DNA from: Gracilibacillus halotolerans
GTDB taxonomy: Bacteria > Bacillota > Bacilli > Bacillales > Amphibacillaceae
Length of the DNA stretch: 64,000 bases
Reading direction: 5' to 3'
NCBI RefSeq assembly: GCF_014206945.1
Contig: NZ_JACHON010000002.1
Location: 186,001-250,000, forward strand
Shown here: piece after piece, positions 26,806 to 34,839 of the stretch
Numbering within the stretch: position 1 is the stretch's first letter
How the letters are laid out: every line of letters begins with the position of its first letter
Position numbers and translations under genes: made by a program
Notes under the pieces: model-generated
What the model was told of the DNA's origin: nothing
The model's input: only the letters and a program-made list of their open reading frames with translations
Databases searched by the model: none

Positions 26806-27957
26806 ATGGCAGAACATAAAATAGGAATTATTATGAACGGTGTAACCGGAAGAATGGGAACGAATCAACACTTAATTCGCTCTATTAAAGCAATTCGTGA
26901 GCAGGGTGGTGTCTTGTTGAAAAATGATGACACACTAATGCCTGACCCAATTTTAGTAGGTCGAAACGACAAGAAATTGAAAGCGCTAGCAGAAGAACAT
27001 GGGATTGAAAGATATTCGACAGATTTAGAATCAGCACTAGCAGATGATTACAATGTTATTTATTTTGACTCTCAAACAACAGTCAGAAGAGCAGAGGCTA
27101 TCAAAAAAGCTATTGCAGCAGGAAAGCACATTTATTGTGAGAAGCCAACTGCAACAGATTTAGAAGGATCTGTTGAATTAGCGAGACTTGCAAGAGAAGC
27201 AGGCGTTAAAAATGGCGTTGTACAGGATAAACTTTTCTTGCCTGGTCTATTAAAGTTAAAGCGATTAATTGACTCTGGTTTCTTCGGAGAAATTCTTTCA
27301 GTACGTATGGAGTTTGGTTATTGGGTATTTGAAGGAGATTGGCAAGAGGGACAAAGACCATCTTGGAACTATCGAAAAGAAGACGGTGGCGGAATTATCG
27401 TCGATATGTTTGCTCACTGGCGTTATGTAATTGATAACCTATTCGGAGAAATTAAATCACTTTCCTGCTTAGGCGTGACACACATTCCTGAACGTGTTGA
27501 CGAGAATGGTGAAACGTACAAAGCTACAGCAGACGACGCTGCCTACGCAACATTTGAATTGAAAAACGGTGTTATTGTGCAAGCGAACTCGTCTTGGACT
27601 GTACGGGTAAACCGAGAAGATTTATTAACAATTCAAGTAGATGGAACAGAAGGAAGTGCTGTAGCAGGTCTACGTGATTGTAAAGTACAACATCGTGTAA
27701 ACACACCAAAACCGACATGGAATCCTGACATTGAAAACCCATTTGATTTCACTTCTCAGTGGCAAGAAGTTCCTACAAATGATGTGTTTGATAACGGCTT
27801 TAAAGTGCAGTGGGAACAATTTTTAAAGCACGTCCATGCTGATGAGCCATTCCCATGGGATTTATTAGAAGGTGCAAAAGGTACACAACTATCTGACCTT
27901 GGACTAGAGGCATGGGAGCAAAGACGATGGGTTGACGTGCCTGAAATCAAACTTTAA
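26806..27957 (+). CDS. Gfo/Idh/MocA-family oxidoreductase, operon copy
   Basis: This 383-residue dehydrogenase has the N-terminal nucleotide-binding stretch KIGIIMNGVTGRMGTNQHLI and the motif IYCEKPTATDLEGSVEL. The long insert after GRMG is typical of the subfamily that is linked to DUF993 proteins. It is the first gene of a three-gene operon with the DUF993 protein (12 nt later) and a TIM-barrel isomerase. The likely role is oxidation of a sugar or sugar acid. Confidence 0.87.
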   Translation: MAEHKIGIIMNGVTGRMGTNQHLIRSIKAIREQGGVLLKNDDTLMPDPILVGRNDKKLKALAEEHGIERYSTDLESALADDYNVIYFDSQTTVRRAEAIKKAIAAGKHIYCEKPTATDLEGSVELARLAREAGVKNGVVQDKLFLPGLLKLKRLIDSGFFGEILSVRMEFGYWVFEGDWQEGQRPSWNYRKEDGGGIIVDMFAHWRYVIDNLFGEIKSLSCLGVTHIPERVDENGETYKATADDAAYATFELKNGVIVQANSSWTVRVNREDLLTIQVDGTEGSAVAGLRDCKVQHRVNTPKPTWNPDIENPFDFTSQWQEVPTNDVFDNGFKVQWEQFLKHVHADEPFPWDLLEGAKGTQLSDLGLEAWEQRRWVDVPEIKL

Positions 27958-27969
27958 GGAGGAATCCGA

Positions 27970-29148
27970 TTGTCTACTATTCTATTACCGAATAAAAACA
28001 GACAGTTTTATACGTATGAAACAAAGCCATATGTTGCGTTTGATATACCAAAGGATAAAGCCTTTGAAAAAAGAATCGCCTATTCTGCTGCCCACGTGGT
28101 AGCAGATCCTATGGCTGTAAATGATCCGACACTAGATTCCCAAATTGATTGGGACAAAACGATGGAATACCGCCATTATCTATGGTCGTTAGGTTTATCT
28201 GTTGCCGAAGCAATGGACACAGCTCAAAGAGGAATGGGTCTAGACTGGAATAATGCGAAAGAGTTAATTTCAAGATCCATCAAAGAAGCTAAAAGTGTCG
28301 GTGGTAATATTGCTAGTGGTGTTGGTACCGATCATTTAGAAGCCTCTCCAACTGTGTCACTAAGTGATGTAGAACAAGCATACGAGGAACAAGCGTCTTT
28401 TGTAGAAGGTGAAGGTGGAAGAATTATTCTTATGGCTTCCCGTGCACTTGCAGCTTGTGCAAAAGGACCAGAGGATTATCAGAGAGTTTATAATAAGATA
28501 CTTCAAGGTGTGTCTGAACCAGTGATTCTTCATTGGCTTGGTGATATGTTTGACCCAGCATTAAAAGGTTACTGGGGTCATGAAGATCTGGATAAAGCGA
28601 TGGAGGTTTGCCTTCAAATTATTCGAGATAATGAGGAAAAAGTGGATGGGATTAAAATTTCTCTTCTCGATAAACAAAAGGAAATCGATATGCGTCGCTT
28701 GCTCCCGGAAAGTGTAAAAATGTATACGGGAGATGACTTTAATTATCCTGAATTAATTAAAGGTGATGAAAAAGGATATAGTCACGCATTATTAGGTATT
28801 TTTGATGCGATTGCACCTGCTGCAGCTGCTGCAATGCATGCCTTAGATAAAGCGGATTGGCAACAATACGATGATTTGCTGGAGAAAACAGTGCCACTAT
28901 CACGCCATATCTTCCAATCACCAACATTCTCCTACAAAACAGGGGTTGTATTTATGGCTTACTTAAACGGTCATCAAGATCACTTCCGTATGATTGGTGG
29001 AAAAGAAGGAGCTCGTTCAATCGTACATTTATCAGATTTGTTTGTGATGGCAAATGATGCAGGATTGCTGAGAGATCCGGAAATGGCCTCTCACCGTATG
29101 AAACTCGTTTTAGAACTAGCAGGTGTTCGTCAGGAGGTAACGGTATGA
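27970..29148 (+). CDS. DUF993-family protein (dihydrodipicolinate synthase-like TIM barrel)
   Basis: This 392-residue protein begins with TTG after AAGGAGG. It resembles the DUF993 family, often labelled as a dihydrodipicolinate synthase-like aldolase, but its reaction is not established to my knowledge. Features are the AHVVADPMA near the start, NIASGVGTDHLEA, VDGIKISLLDK (candidate Schiff-base Lys) and MYTGDDFNYPELIKGD. It overlaps the next gene by 4 nt. A lyase step after oxidation by the upstream dehydrogenase is plausible. Confidence 0.75.
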   Translation: MSTILLPNKNRQFYTYETKPYVAFDIPKDKAFEKRIAYSAAHVVADPMAVNDPTLDSQIDWDKTMEYRHYLWSLGLSVAEAMDTAQRGMGLDWNNAKELISRSIKEAKSVGGNIASGVGTDHLEASPTVSLSDVEQAYEEQASFVEGEGGRIILMASRALAACAKGPEDYQRVYNKILQGVSEPVILHWLGDMFDPALKGYWGHEDLDKAMEVCLQIIRDNEEKVDGIKISLLDKQKEIDMRRLLPESVKMYTGDDFNYPELIKGDEKGYSHALLGIFDAIAPAAAAAMHALDKADWQQYDDLLEKTVPLSRHIFQSPTFSYKTGVVFMAYLNGHQDHFRMIGGKEGARSIVHLSDLFVMANDAGLLRDPEMASHRMKLVLELAGVRQEVTV

Positions 29149-29966
29149 ATGAACCATCCTTAATGAGTAGATTAAGCTTAAATCAAATTACAGTTGATCA
29201 ATGGACATTGAAAGAAGCGGTTGAAGGATCGGTTCGTCACGATATTCCTTGGATATCAATTTGGAGACATAAAATAGAAGAGATTGGATTAAAGCAGGCT
29301 AAGAAATTAGTTCAGGATTCTGGTTTAAAGGTTTCGAGTATTTGTCGTGGTGGAATGTTTCCGGCTGCTACAAAGAAGGAACGCGCTGAAAAAATTGACG
29401 ATAACAAGCGCGCAATTGAAGAAGCGGCTGAACTCGGAACAGATACACTTGTACTTGTATGCGGACCAAGTGCGGATAAAAATATAGATGAAGCAAGGAA
29501 ACAAGTTGCGGATGGGATCGATCAACTTGTGCCTTATGCAAAGGATTATGGAGTAAAGTTAGCTATTGAACCACTGCATCCAATGTTTGCAGCGGATCGT
29601 TCCGTTATAAATACGATGGATCAAGCGAATACAATAGCGGAGAAATACGACCCATCAGAAGTTGGCGTTATTGTAGATGTGTATCATGTTTGGTGGGATC
29701 CAGATTTATATAAAGAAATCGAACGCGCAAAAGGAAGAATACTAGGATTCCATGTTTCGGATTGGAAAGTTCCGATGCCGGATATGTTTGCAGGTAGAGC
29801 AATGATGGGTGATGGCGTAATTGAAATTAATAGAATGCGAAAAGCGGTAGAAGCTGCAGGCTACTTTGGACCAATTGAAGTAGAAATTATTAATAAAGAA
29901 TTTTGGAATCAAGATGGCAATAATGTATTACAAGGCATAAAAGAAGCTTATGAAAAACATGTTTAA
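29145..29966 (+). CDS. Sugar phosphate isomerase/epimerase family TIM-barrel protein
   Basis: This 273-residue xylose-isomerase-like barrel carries metal-ligand positions typical of the family: LAIEPLHPM (Glu), VIVDVYHVWWD (Asp, His), GFHVSDW (His) and PIEVEIINKEFW (Glu). It is the last gene of the oxidoreductase-DUF993 operon. It could isomerise, epimerise or act as an eliminase on a keto-sugar. Terminator follows. Confidence 0.82.
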   Translation: MNEPSLMSRLSLNQITVDQWTLKEAVEGSVRHDIPWISIWRHKIEEIGLKQAKKLVQDSGLKVSSICRGGMFPAATKKERAEKIDDNKRAIEEAAELGTDTLVLVCGPSADKNIDEARKQVADGIDQLVPYAKDYGVKLAIEPLHPMFAADRSVINTMDQANTIAEKYDPSEVGVIVDVYHVWWDPDLYKEIERAKGRILGFHVSDWKVPMPDMFAGRAMMGDGVIEINRMRKAVEAAGYFGPIEVEIINKEFWNQDGNNVLQGIKEAYEKHV

Positions 29967-29994
29967 GATTGTTGTTTTTTATATCTAGATTTTT

Positions 29995-30030
29995 AGAGGC
30001 TTTCTCATTAATTGAGGATAGCCTCTTTTT
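29995..30030 (+). terminator. Terminator of the DUF993 operon
   Basis: AGAGGCTTTCTCA and TGAGGATAGCCTCT form an imperfect stem followed by TTTTT. Confidence 0.85.
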
Positions 30031-30139
30031 GTGAATATAGATATCGGATAAGATAGAGGGTATAGGTATTTTATATTAATAAATAAAAAATGAAATATTA
30101 TATATAATAGGAAGAAACTAGATTAGGAGGCAATAAGCA

Positions 30140-30910
30140 ATGACGCATCCAATAGCATTAGGAATTTGTTCCGTTACATTTCGTGACGAGTCACCGGAAC
30201 GGATTATTCAACTAGCTAGTCGAGCAAAATTAGACGCAATCGAATGGGGAGCGGATATTCATGTGAGACCAGGTGAGTTCAAAGAGGCAGAAAGAATAGG
30301 TAACCTGACAAGAGAAAATGGACTAGAAGTATCTTCGTACGGATCGTATTATAAATTAGGAAGTAATGCTAGTAATTTTCTAACAGTGCTCGAAACAGCA
30401 AAAGCTCTTGGAGCCTCAGCAATACGTGTTTGGGCAGGAGAAAAAGGTAGTAGAGAAGCTGACGAGGAATACCGCACTAAAGTGGTCGAAGATGCTAAGA
30501 AAATTGCTGCAGTTGCTAATGCGGAGAATATAAGTATTCATTTAGAGTTTCATGAGCAGACACTTACCGATACGGGAGAGAGTGCAAGAGATTTAATGCT
30601 TGCTATCCAACATCCAAATGTATATGTATATTGGCAACCACCTAACCATGTATCTGTTGAGGAGAGAATCCATAGTATCCACAAAGTGAAGGAGTGGATA
30701 TCGAATATTCATATTTTTCATTGGTATTCGTATGAAAATCGAATGACACTAGCAGAAGGAAGAGATGATTGGCTCACTTACCTAGCAAACATACAACAAG
30801 ATAATAGAGCTAGGTACGTACTCATGGAATTTATAAAAGGTGACAATCAAGAACAATTTCTCAAGGACGCAAAAGTTTTACACGAGCTTAAAAACGCTAT
30901 AACTCGCTAG
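30140..30910 (+). CDS. Sugar phosphate isomerase/epimerase family TIM-barrel protein, second
   Basis: A 256-residue xylose-isomerase-like barrel. Candidate metal ligands are ISIHLEFHEQ, the QPPNH loop, IHIFHWY and VLMEFIKGD. It starts with ATG after AGGAGG and has its own promoter region following the terminator at 30.0 kb. It may belong functionally to the preceding operon. Confidence 0.82.
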   Translation: MTHPIALGICSVTFRDESPERIIQLASRAKLDAIEWGADIHVRPGEFKEAERIGNLTRENGLEVSSYGSYYKLGSNASNFLTVLETAKALGASAIRVWAGEKGSREADEEYRTKVVEDAKKIAAVANAENISIHLEFHEQTLTDTGESARDLMLAIQHPNVYVYWQPPNHVSVEERIHSIHKVKEWISNIHIFHWYSYENRMTLAEGRDDWLTYLANIQQDNRARYVLMEFIKGDNQEQFLKDAKVLHELKNAITR

Positions 30911-30987
30911 TTTTATATCTTTTTCGATAGAAATCGAGTTTACAAAGTAGATAAATAATGGTAATTTAGATAGAAGAAAATTAATTA

Positions 30988-31905
30988 ATGGAGGTGAGCA
31001 CGCTGCAGCAATGGAAAGAGTCAATACCTATATATATTACTATTGCATGCGTTTTTACAGCTTTAATAGGTGGCGGATGGTTTGCGTTTAGCTATTTAAA
31101 AGGCAATACTGTTTTAAATAACCAGGATATCATCGAATATGTAGCATCTGACCATACAGTAGTATCCATGAATAAAGCATCTATTTCACCTCCATTAACG
31201 CTCGTAGCTTCTGAAGAAACGGAAGAAGAGGACGAAGAATTAGAAGAAGATGAACTTGAAGAGGAATCAGAAGATGAGTTACCGGACGCTTCATATACGG
31301 AAGAATGGGTAGGAAATGGCGGAACAGGTACACAAAGCAATACGAATACATACAGTAAGCCATCGCAATCAAGTAATAATACAACGACTAGTACGAATAG
31401 TACAAATGCAACCACTGGAAATTCAAGCACAGGGGGAAGTTCAGGCTCTGGAGGAAGTTCAAGCTCAGGGGGAAATTCGAGCTCAGGGGGAAGTTCAAGC
31501 TCAGGGGGAAGTTCAGGCTCTGGAGGAAGTTCAAGCTCTGGAGGAAGTTCAAGCTCTGGAGGAAGTTCAAGCTCTGGAGGAAGTTCAAGCTCTGGAGGAA
31601 GTTCAAGCTCTGGAGGAAGTTCAGGCTCTGGAGGAAGTTCAGGTTCTGGAGGAAGTTCAGGTTCTGGAGGAAGTTCAGGTTCTGGAGGAAGTTCAAGCTC
31701 TGGAGGAAGTTCAGGCTCTGGAGGAAGTTCAGGCTCTGGAGGAAGTTCAGACTCTGGAGGAAGTTCAGACTCTGGAGGAAGTTCAGACTCGGGGGGGAAT
31801 TCGGATACGGAGGGAAGCACAGGTTCAGATGAAAGTTCAGGCTCGGAAACAGATTCCGGTTCCAACCAAGAATCAGATATAAATCCAAGCCCACGTGATG
31901 AATAA
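30988..31905 (+). CDS. Membrane-anchored Ser-Gly repeat protein
   Basis: A 305-residue protein with one N-terminal membrane segment (about 14-36), a ~45-residue Glu/Asp-rich stretch, a Thr/Asn/Ser linker, and about 22 copies of the hexapeptide G-G-S-S/G-S-S/G, ending in an acidic tail. No enzyme domain is present. The start is unclear: the only strong ribosome site (GGAGGTG) lies inside the reading frame just after the ATG at 30988, so initiation might occur at a CTG at 31003. The extended hydrophilic tail would lie outside the cell. It follows the TIM-barrel gene by 77 nt without an intervening terminator. Confidence 0.6.
   Translation: MEVSTLQQWKESIPIYITIACVFTALIGGGWFAFSYLKGNTVLNNQDIIEYVASDHTVVSMNKASISPPLTLVASEETEEEDEELEEDELEEESEDELPDASYTEEWVGNGGTGTQSNTNTYSKPSQSSNNTTTSTNSTNATTGNSSTGGSSGSGGSSSSGGNSSSGGSSSSGGSSGSGGSSSSGGSSSSGGSSSSGGSSSSGGSSSSGGSSGSGGSSGSGGSSGSGGSSGSGGSSSSGGSSGSGGSSGSGGSSDSGGSSDSGGSSDSGGNSDTEGSTGSDESSGSETDSGSNQESDINPSPRDE
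31425..31800 (+). repeat. 18-bp coding repeat array (Gly-Gly-Ser-rich)
   Basis: About 20 near-identical units of 18 bp (GGAGGAAGTTCAAGCTCT) encode G-G-S-S-S-S. Third-position variants (AAG/GGT/GGC/GAC) change the fourth residue. Such an array can expand or shrink in whole codons without breaking the frame, and creates open mirror frames on the other strand that are not genes. Confidence 0.85.
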
Positions 31906-31953
31906 GAAAGAAGTTTTAACTTACGAACGAGGACTCATAATTCTTTATAACAA

Positions 31954-31991
31954 ATCCGAACTAACTCATATAGAGAGTGGTTAGTTCGGAT
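31954..31991 (+). terminator. Terminator-like hairpin after Ser-Gly gene
   Basis: ATCCGAACTAAC and GTTAGTTCGGAT, perfect 12-bp arms; T content after it is moderate on both strands. It lies between convergent genes. Confidence 0.7.
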
Positions 31992-32012
31992 ATTTCGTTT
32001 AACAGACTAATA

Positions 32013-32936
32013 CTATTTTACACTTTGCGGATGTTGGTCAGATACTAAGTCCAAACTTGCTGCTTTTGCATTGGCGGAAACTTGCTCAGGGTTCTTACAC
32101 CCTGGAATAACAGTCGTTACCGCATTATGTTTTAGACACCAAGCTAAAGCCCACGTAGCCATGTCAACACCATCAGGAACTTCGTGTCGTCCAATTTCCT
32201 CAACAATTCTTAGTTGACGATTTACTTCCTCCTCATCATGACGAGACCTTACATCGGAAGCTTGAAAAGTTGTTCCTGGCTTATACTTTCCACTTAAATA
32301 GCCGCTAGCAAGCGGAACTCTTGCTAACACGCCTAGGTTCTGTTGAATAGCTGATGGGAAAATGCTTTCCTCAGGAGCACGATCTAATCGATTGTATACT
32401 ACTTGGATAGCTTCTGCTCCAACTTCAGAAGCTTTTTCCGTTTGATAACTGTCTTGATTGCCAGCCAAAGATATAGCTAAATGACGAATTTTTCCAGCCT
32501 GTTTTTGTTTGTCTAACATTGTCCATAAATCATCATTATTAAATTCTTCGTCTGTGCAAGAATGTGCTTGGTACACATCAATGTACTCAGTTTTTAAAGC
32601 ACGTAACGATTGGTCGAGTTGCTTCAACACTTCGTCAGGATTCCAATGTCTTGTTCTCTCAAACTTTGAGTGAAAGTGATGGCCAAACTTTGTAGCGATG
32701 ATCCAGTCTCCTCTATTATGTCGTGTTAAATAACTTCCGATAAATTGTTCAGATAAATGATCGCCATAACATTCAGCAGTATCAATTAAATTAATGCCTT
32801 CAGCTTTCGCTTGATTAAGAATCGCATCTACTTCAGGTTGGGTGAAATCATGTCCCCATTCTCCGCCGAATTGCCATGTACCAATTCCGACTACTGAAAC
32901 GTCTAAGTTAGTAATTCCAAGCTTTCGATACTTCAT
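32013..32936 (-). CDS. Aldo/keto reductase
   Basis: This 307-residue NADPH-dependent oxidoreductase has the catalytic tetrad pattern: Asp and Tyr in DTAECYGDH, Lys in IIATKFG, His in YQAHSCTD. The N-terminal MKYRKLGITNLDVSVVGIGTW and the cofactor-site sequence AVTTVIPGCKNPEQV are typical. It stands alone, convergent with the Ser-Gly gene. Physiological substrate not deducible. Confidence 0.9.
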   Translation of the reverse strand: MKYRKLGITNLDVSVVGIGTWQFGGEWGHDFTQPEVDAILNQAKAEGINLIDTAECYGDHLSEQFIGSYLTRHNRGDWIIATKFGHHFHSKFERTRHWNPDEVLKQLDQSLRALKTEYIDVYQAHSCTDEEFNNDDLWTMLDKQKQAGKIRHLAISLAGNQDSYQTEKASEVGAEAIQVVYNRLDRAPEESIFPSAIQQNLGVLARVPLASGYLSGKYKPGTTFQASDVRSRHDEEEVNRQLRIVEEIGRHEVPDGVDMATWALAWCLKHNAVTTVIPGCKNPEQVSANAKAASLDLVSDQHPQSVK

Positions 32937-33026
32937 ACAAATCCATCCCTTCTATAGAATAGCTTTCCCTAAATATAAACGATTTTTCATAGGAAGTCAC
33001 AAATTTGACACAAAAAATTGAACAAA

Positions 33027-33044
33027 TTGTGAAATTGTGAGCAA
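33027..33044 (+). promoter_or_regulatory. Direct repeat 1 before doxX-type gene
   Basis: TTGTGAAATTGTGAGCAA. An almost identical copy begins exactly 100 bp further on, and a TATGAT -10 candidate (33072) lies between. Likely regulator sites. Confidence 0.5.
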
Positions 33045-33126
33045 ACTTATTTTCAAGCACGAAAAACATGCTATGATAAACATGTAAAGAAAATAAGTTA
33101 TTTTCTAAATCAAATCATACAACACA

Positions 33127-33144
33127 TTGTGAATTAGTGAGCAA
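33127..33144 (+). promoter_or_regulatory. Direct repeat 2 before doxX-type gene
   Basis: TTGTGAATTAGTGAGCAA differs from repeat 1 at two positions and ends just before the ribosome site. Confidence 0.5.
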
Positions 33145-33161
33145 TGTAAGGAGGAATTAAA

Positions 33162-33686
33162 ATGTTTAACAATTTATTGAGAAACAACGCAATCGTAGCA
33201 GGAGTTTTAGCATTCATACGAATTTATTTAGGCTATCAATGGTTTACAGCAGGTGTAGGAAAAGTAACAGGTGGATTTGATGCAACAGGTTTTATCCAAG
33301 GTGCCATCGCTAAAGCTGGCGGAGAAAATCCAACCGTCCAAGGTTGGTGGGCTGCATTCCTTGAAGCTGTAGCATTACCTGGAGCAGATCTTTTCACTTT
33401 TCTAGTAGCTTGGGGTGAAGTATTAGTAGGAATCGCATTAATCTTAGGTTTATTTACAAACTTTGCAGCTTTAATGGGAATTATCATGAACTTTGCCTTC
33501 CTATTCAGTGGAACAATTAGCACAAACGGTCAAATGATTCTCTTAACTACATTCATACTAGTAGCTGGATTTAATGCAGGTAAATACGGATTAGATAGAT
33601 TTGTACTACCTTATCTGAAAAATCGCTTCTTCCAAAAACAAACGGTAGAAGAAACAGTAGTTAAACAGCCATTCGAAGCACATTAA
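33162..33686 (+). CDS. DoxX-family membrane protein
   Basis: This 174-residue protein has four hydrophobic segments and the DoxX pattern (AFIRIYLGYQWFTAGVGKV, WGEVLVGIALILGLFTNFAALMG). Relatives in Bacillus are induced by thiol or quinone stress; whether this one is cannot be read from its sequence. The ATG is preceded by AAGGAGG. Two near-identical 18-bp sites flank its promoter region. Confidence 0.88.
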   Translation: MFNNLLRNNAIVAGVLAFIRIYLGYQWFTAGVGKVTGGFDATGFIQGAIAKAGGENPTVQGWWAAFLEAVALPGADLFTFLVAWGEVLVGIALILGLFTNFAALMGIIMNFAFLFSGTISTNGQMILLTTFILVAGFNAGKYGLDRFVLPYLKNRFFQKQTVEETVVKQPFEAH

Positions 33687-33700
33687 TTTAAAAGAAAGAA

Positions 33701-33736
33701 AAATCAGTGTCCAACCTAACTGGACACTGATTTTTT
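33701..33736 (+). terminator. Terminator of doxX-type gene
   Basis: AAATCAGTGTCCA and TGGACACTGATTT form a perfect 13-bp stem, then T run. Confidence 0.9.
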
Positions 33737-34080
33737 GTATGGACGAAACAAGGATGGAAGAATCGTACACCCACAAAAAAAGGCACCCTTATGTTTACAT
33801 AAGGATGCAAAGGGGGACAATCTATTTTGAATCAAGATACTGTACATTCTTCATACCAATATGTTGATATGAACAGTATATGTACACAACAACAATTATT
33901 GTAACCGATTTCATTATATAAAATTATGATATCGTTTTCAATAGGTATAAAGTCCTGTTTTTGATTAATCTTATGATACATAATGTTTGCATTTCAAAGA
34001 ATTATATTTATCCTCTATGTTTACTCTTTTGATTTGCTTCGATATAATTTGGTTTATTACATTCATATGCGTCGATGTAG
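33737..34080. other. Gene-free region before the GntR gene
   Basis: About 340 bp with no convincing frame. A minus-strand terminator lies at its left end (33775-33808), hinting at a small minus-strand transcript. Confidence 0.35.
33775..33808 (-). terminator. Minus-strand terminator without an obvious gene
   Basis: On the minus strand GCATCCTTATGT pairs with ACATAAGGGTGC (one G-U) around AA, followed by CTTTTTTT. No minus-strand gene is visible upstream, so it may end a small RNA. Confidence 0.55.
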
Positions 34081-34109
34081 TTGAATAGTTGTTCACAAAA
34101 CGATATAAT
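34081..34109 (+). promoter_or_regulatory. SigA promoter of the glucuronate operon
   Basis: TTGAAT, 17 nt, TATAAT, placed 37 nt before the GntR start codon. The operator at 34113 covers the expected transcription start. Confidence 0.7.
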
Positions 34110-34112
34110 AAA

Positions 34113-34128
34113 ACTACCATACTAGTAT
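34113..34128 (+). promoter_or_regulatory. Putative GntR/UxuR operator 1
   Basis: ACTACCATACTAGTAT contains the perfect palindrome ATACTAGTAT. It matches a sequence at 62990-63005 in 15 of 16 positions. Position over the transcription start suggests autorepression. Confidence 0.6.
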
Positions 34129-34145
34129 AAAGAGGGGTGAATGAG

Positions 34146-34823
34146 ATGGCGATTAATGGACAAAGAGCACGTGGCTCTTCTAGACAATACGTATATGACA
34201 TTGTAAAAGAGCAAATTATGACAGGTGAGCTTGCACCTGGTACAAAGTTGTCTGAAAAAGAAATTTCTGAAAAGCTGGATGTTAGTAGAACACCTGTTAG
34301 AGAAGCCTTCTTACAATTAAATCAAGAAGATCTGTTAGGCATTTTTCCTCAAATAGGTACAATTATCACAAAAATCGATTTGAAATTAGTAGAGGAAGGT
34401 CGATTTGTAAGAGAGCACATTGAAAAAGCCATTGTAAGAGAAGCGGCAGATTCGATTAATGAGGAAGATTTATTACAGATTGAATCCAATCTGACATTAC
34501 AAGAATTTTCACTTCAAAAGGAATCTTACCAAAGACTTTTTGAATTAGATGACCAGTTTCATTATCTTTTATATAAAGGCTGTCAAAAAGAAAGAACATG
34601 GGACATGATTAAACGAATGAATGTACAGTTTGACCGATTACGTCTTTTCCGCTTAGCTGTAAACCATGATTGGGACATTATTGTCGCTCAACATAGAGAG
34701 ATATTTGAAGCGATTCAAGCAGGAAATGCTGATAAGGCGGAGAAAAAAACAATTGAACATTTAGGGTTAGTAAACATTGAGAAAGCCGAATTGAAAGATA
34801 AGTATGCAGATTACTTTGTTTAG
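34146..34823 (+). CDS. uxuR: GntR-family (FadR/FCD type) repressor, probable UxuR
   Basis: A 225-residue regulator with an N-terminal winged helix (LSEKEISEKLDVSRTPVREAFLQL) and a C-terminal all-helical FCD ligand domain (FELDDQFHYLLYKG, AQHREIFEAIQAGN). It is the first gene of the alpha-glucuronidase/uxu/kdg operon, like UxuR in Geobacillus stearothermophilus. The ATG at 34146 has AGGGG at 8 nt; the GTG three codons upstream is too close to it. Ligand probably a uronate or a pathway intermediate. Confidence 0.82.
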   Translation: MAINGQRARGSSRQYVYDIVKEQIMTGELAPGTKLSEKEISEKLDVSRTPVREAFLQLNQEDLLGIFPQIGTIITKIDLKLVEEGRFVREHIEKAIVREAADSINEEDLLQIESNLTLQEFSLQKESYQRLFELDDQFHYLLYKGCQKERTWDMIKRMNVQFDRLRLFRLAVNHDWDIIVAQHREIFEAIQAGNADKAEKKTIEHLGLVNIEKAELKDKYADYFV

Positions 34824-34839
34824 CAGAGGAGAGAAATAG

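Noticed and set aside
31092-31865. Long minus-strand frame encoding Pro-Glu-Leu repeats
   Set aside because: It is the mirror of the 18-bp Ser-Gly coding repeat. It lacks a credible ribosome site, and the plus-strand frame has a membrane segment and consistent context.
31316-31894. Other repeat-based frames through the Ser-Gly array on both strands
   Set aside because: An 18-bp period keeps every frame open; these are artefacts of the repeat.
33971-34201. Minus-strand 76-codon frame over the uxuR promoter
   Set aside because: It overlaps the promoter, operator and start of uxuR and shows no protein-like features.
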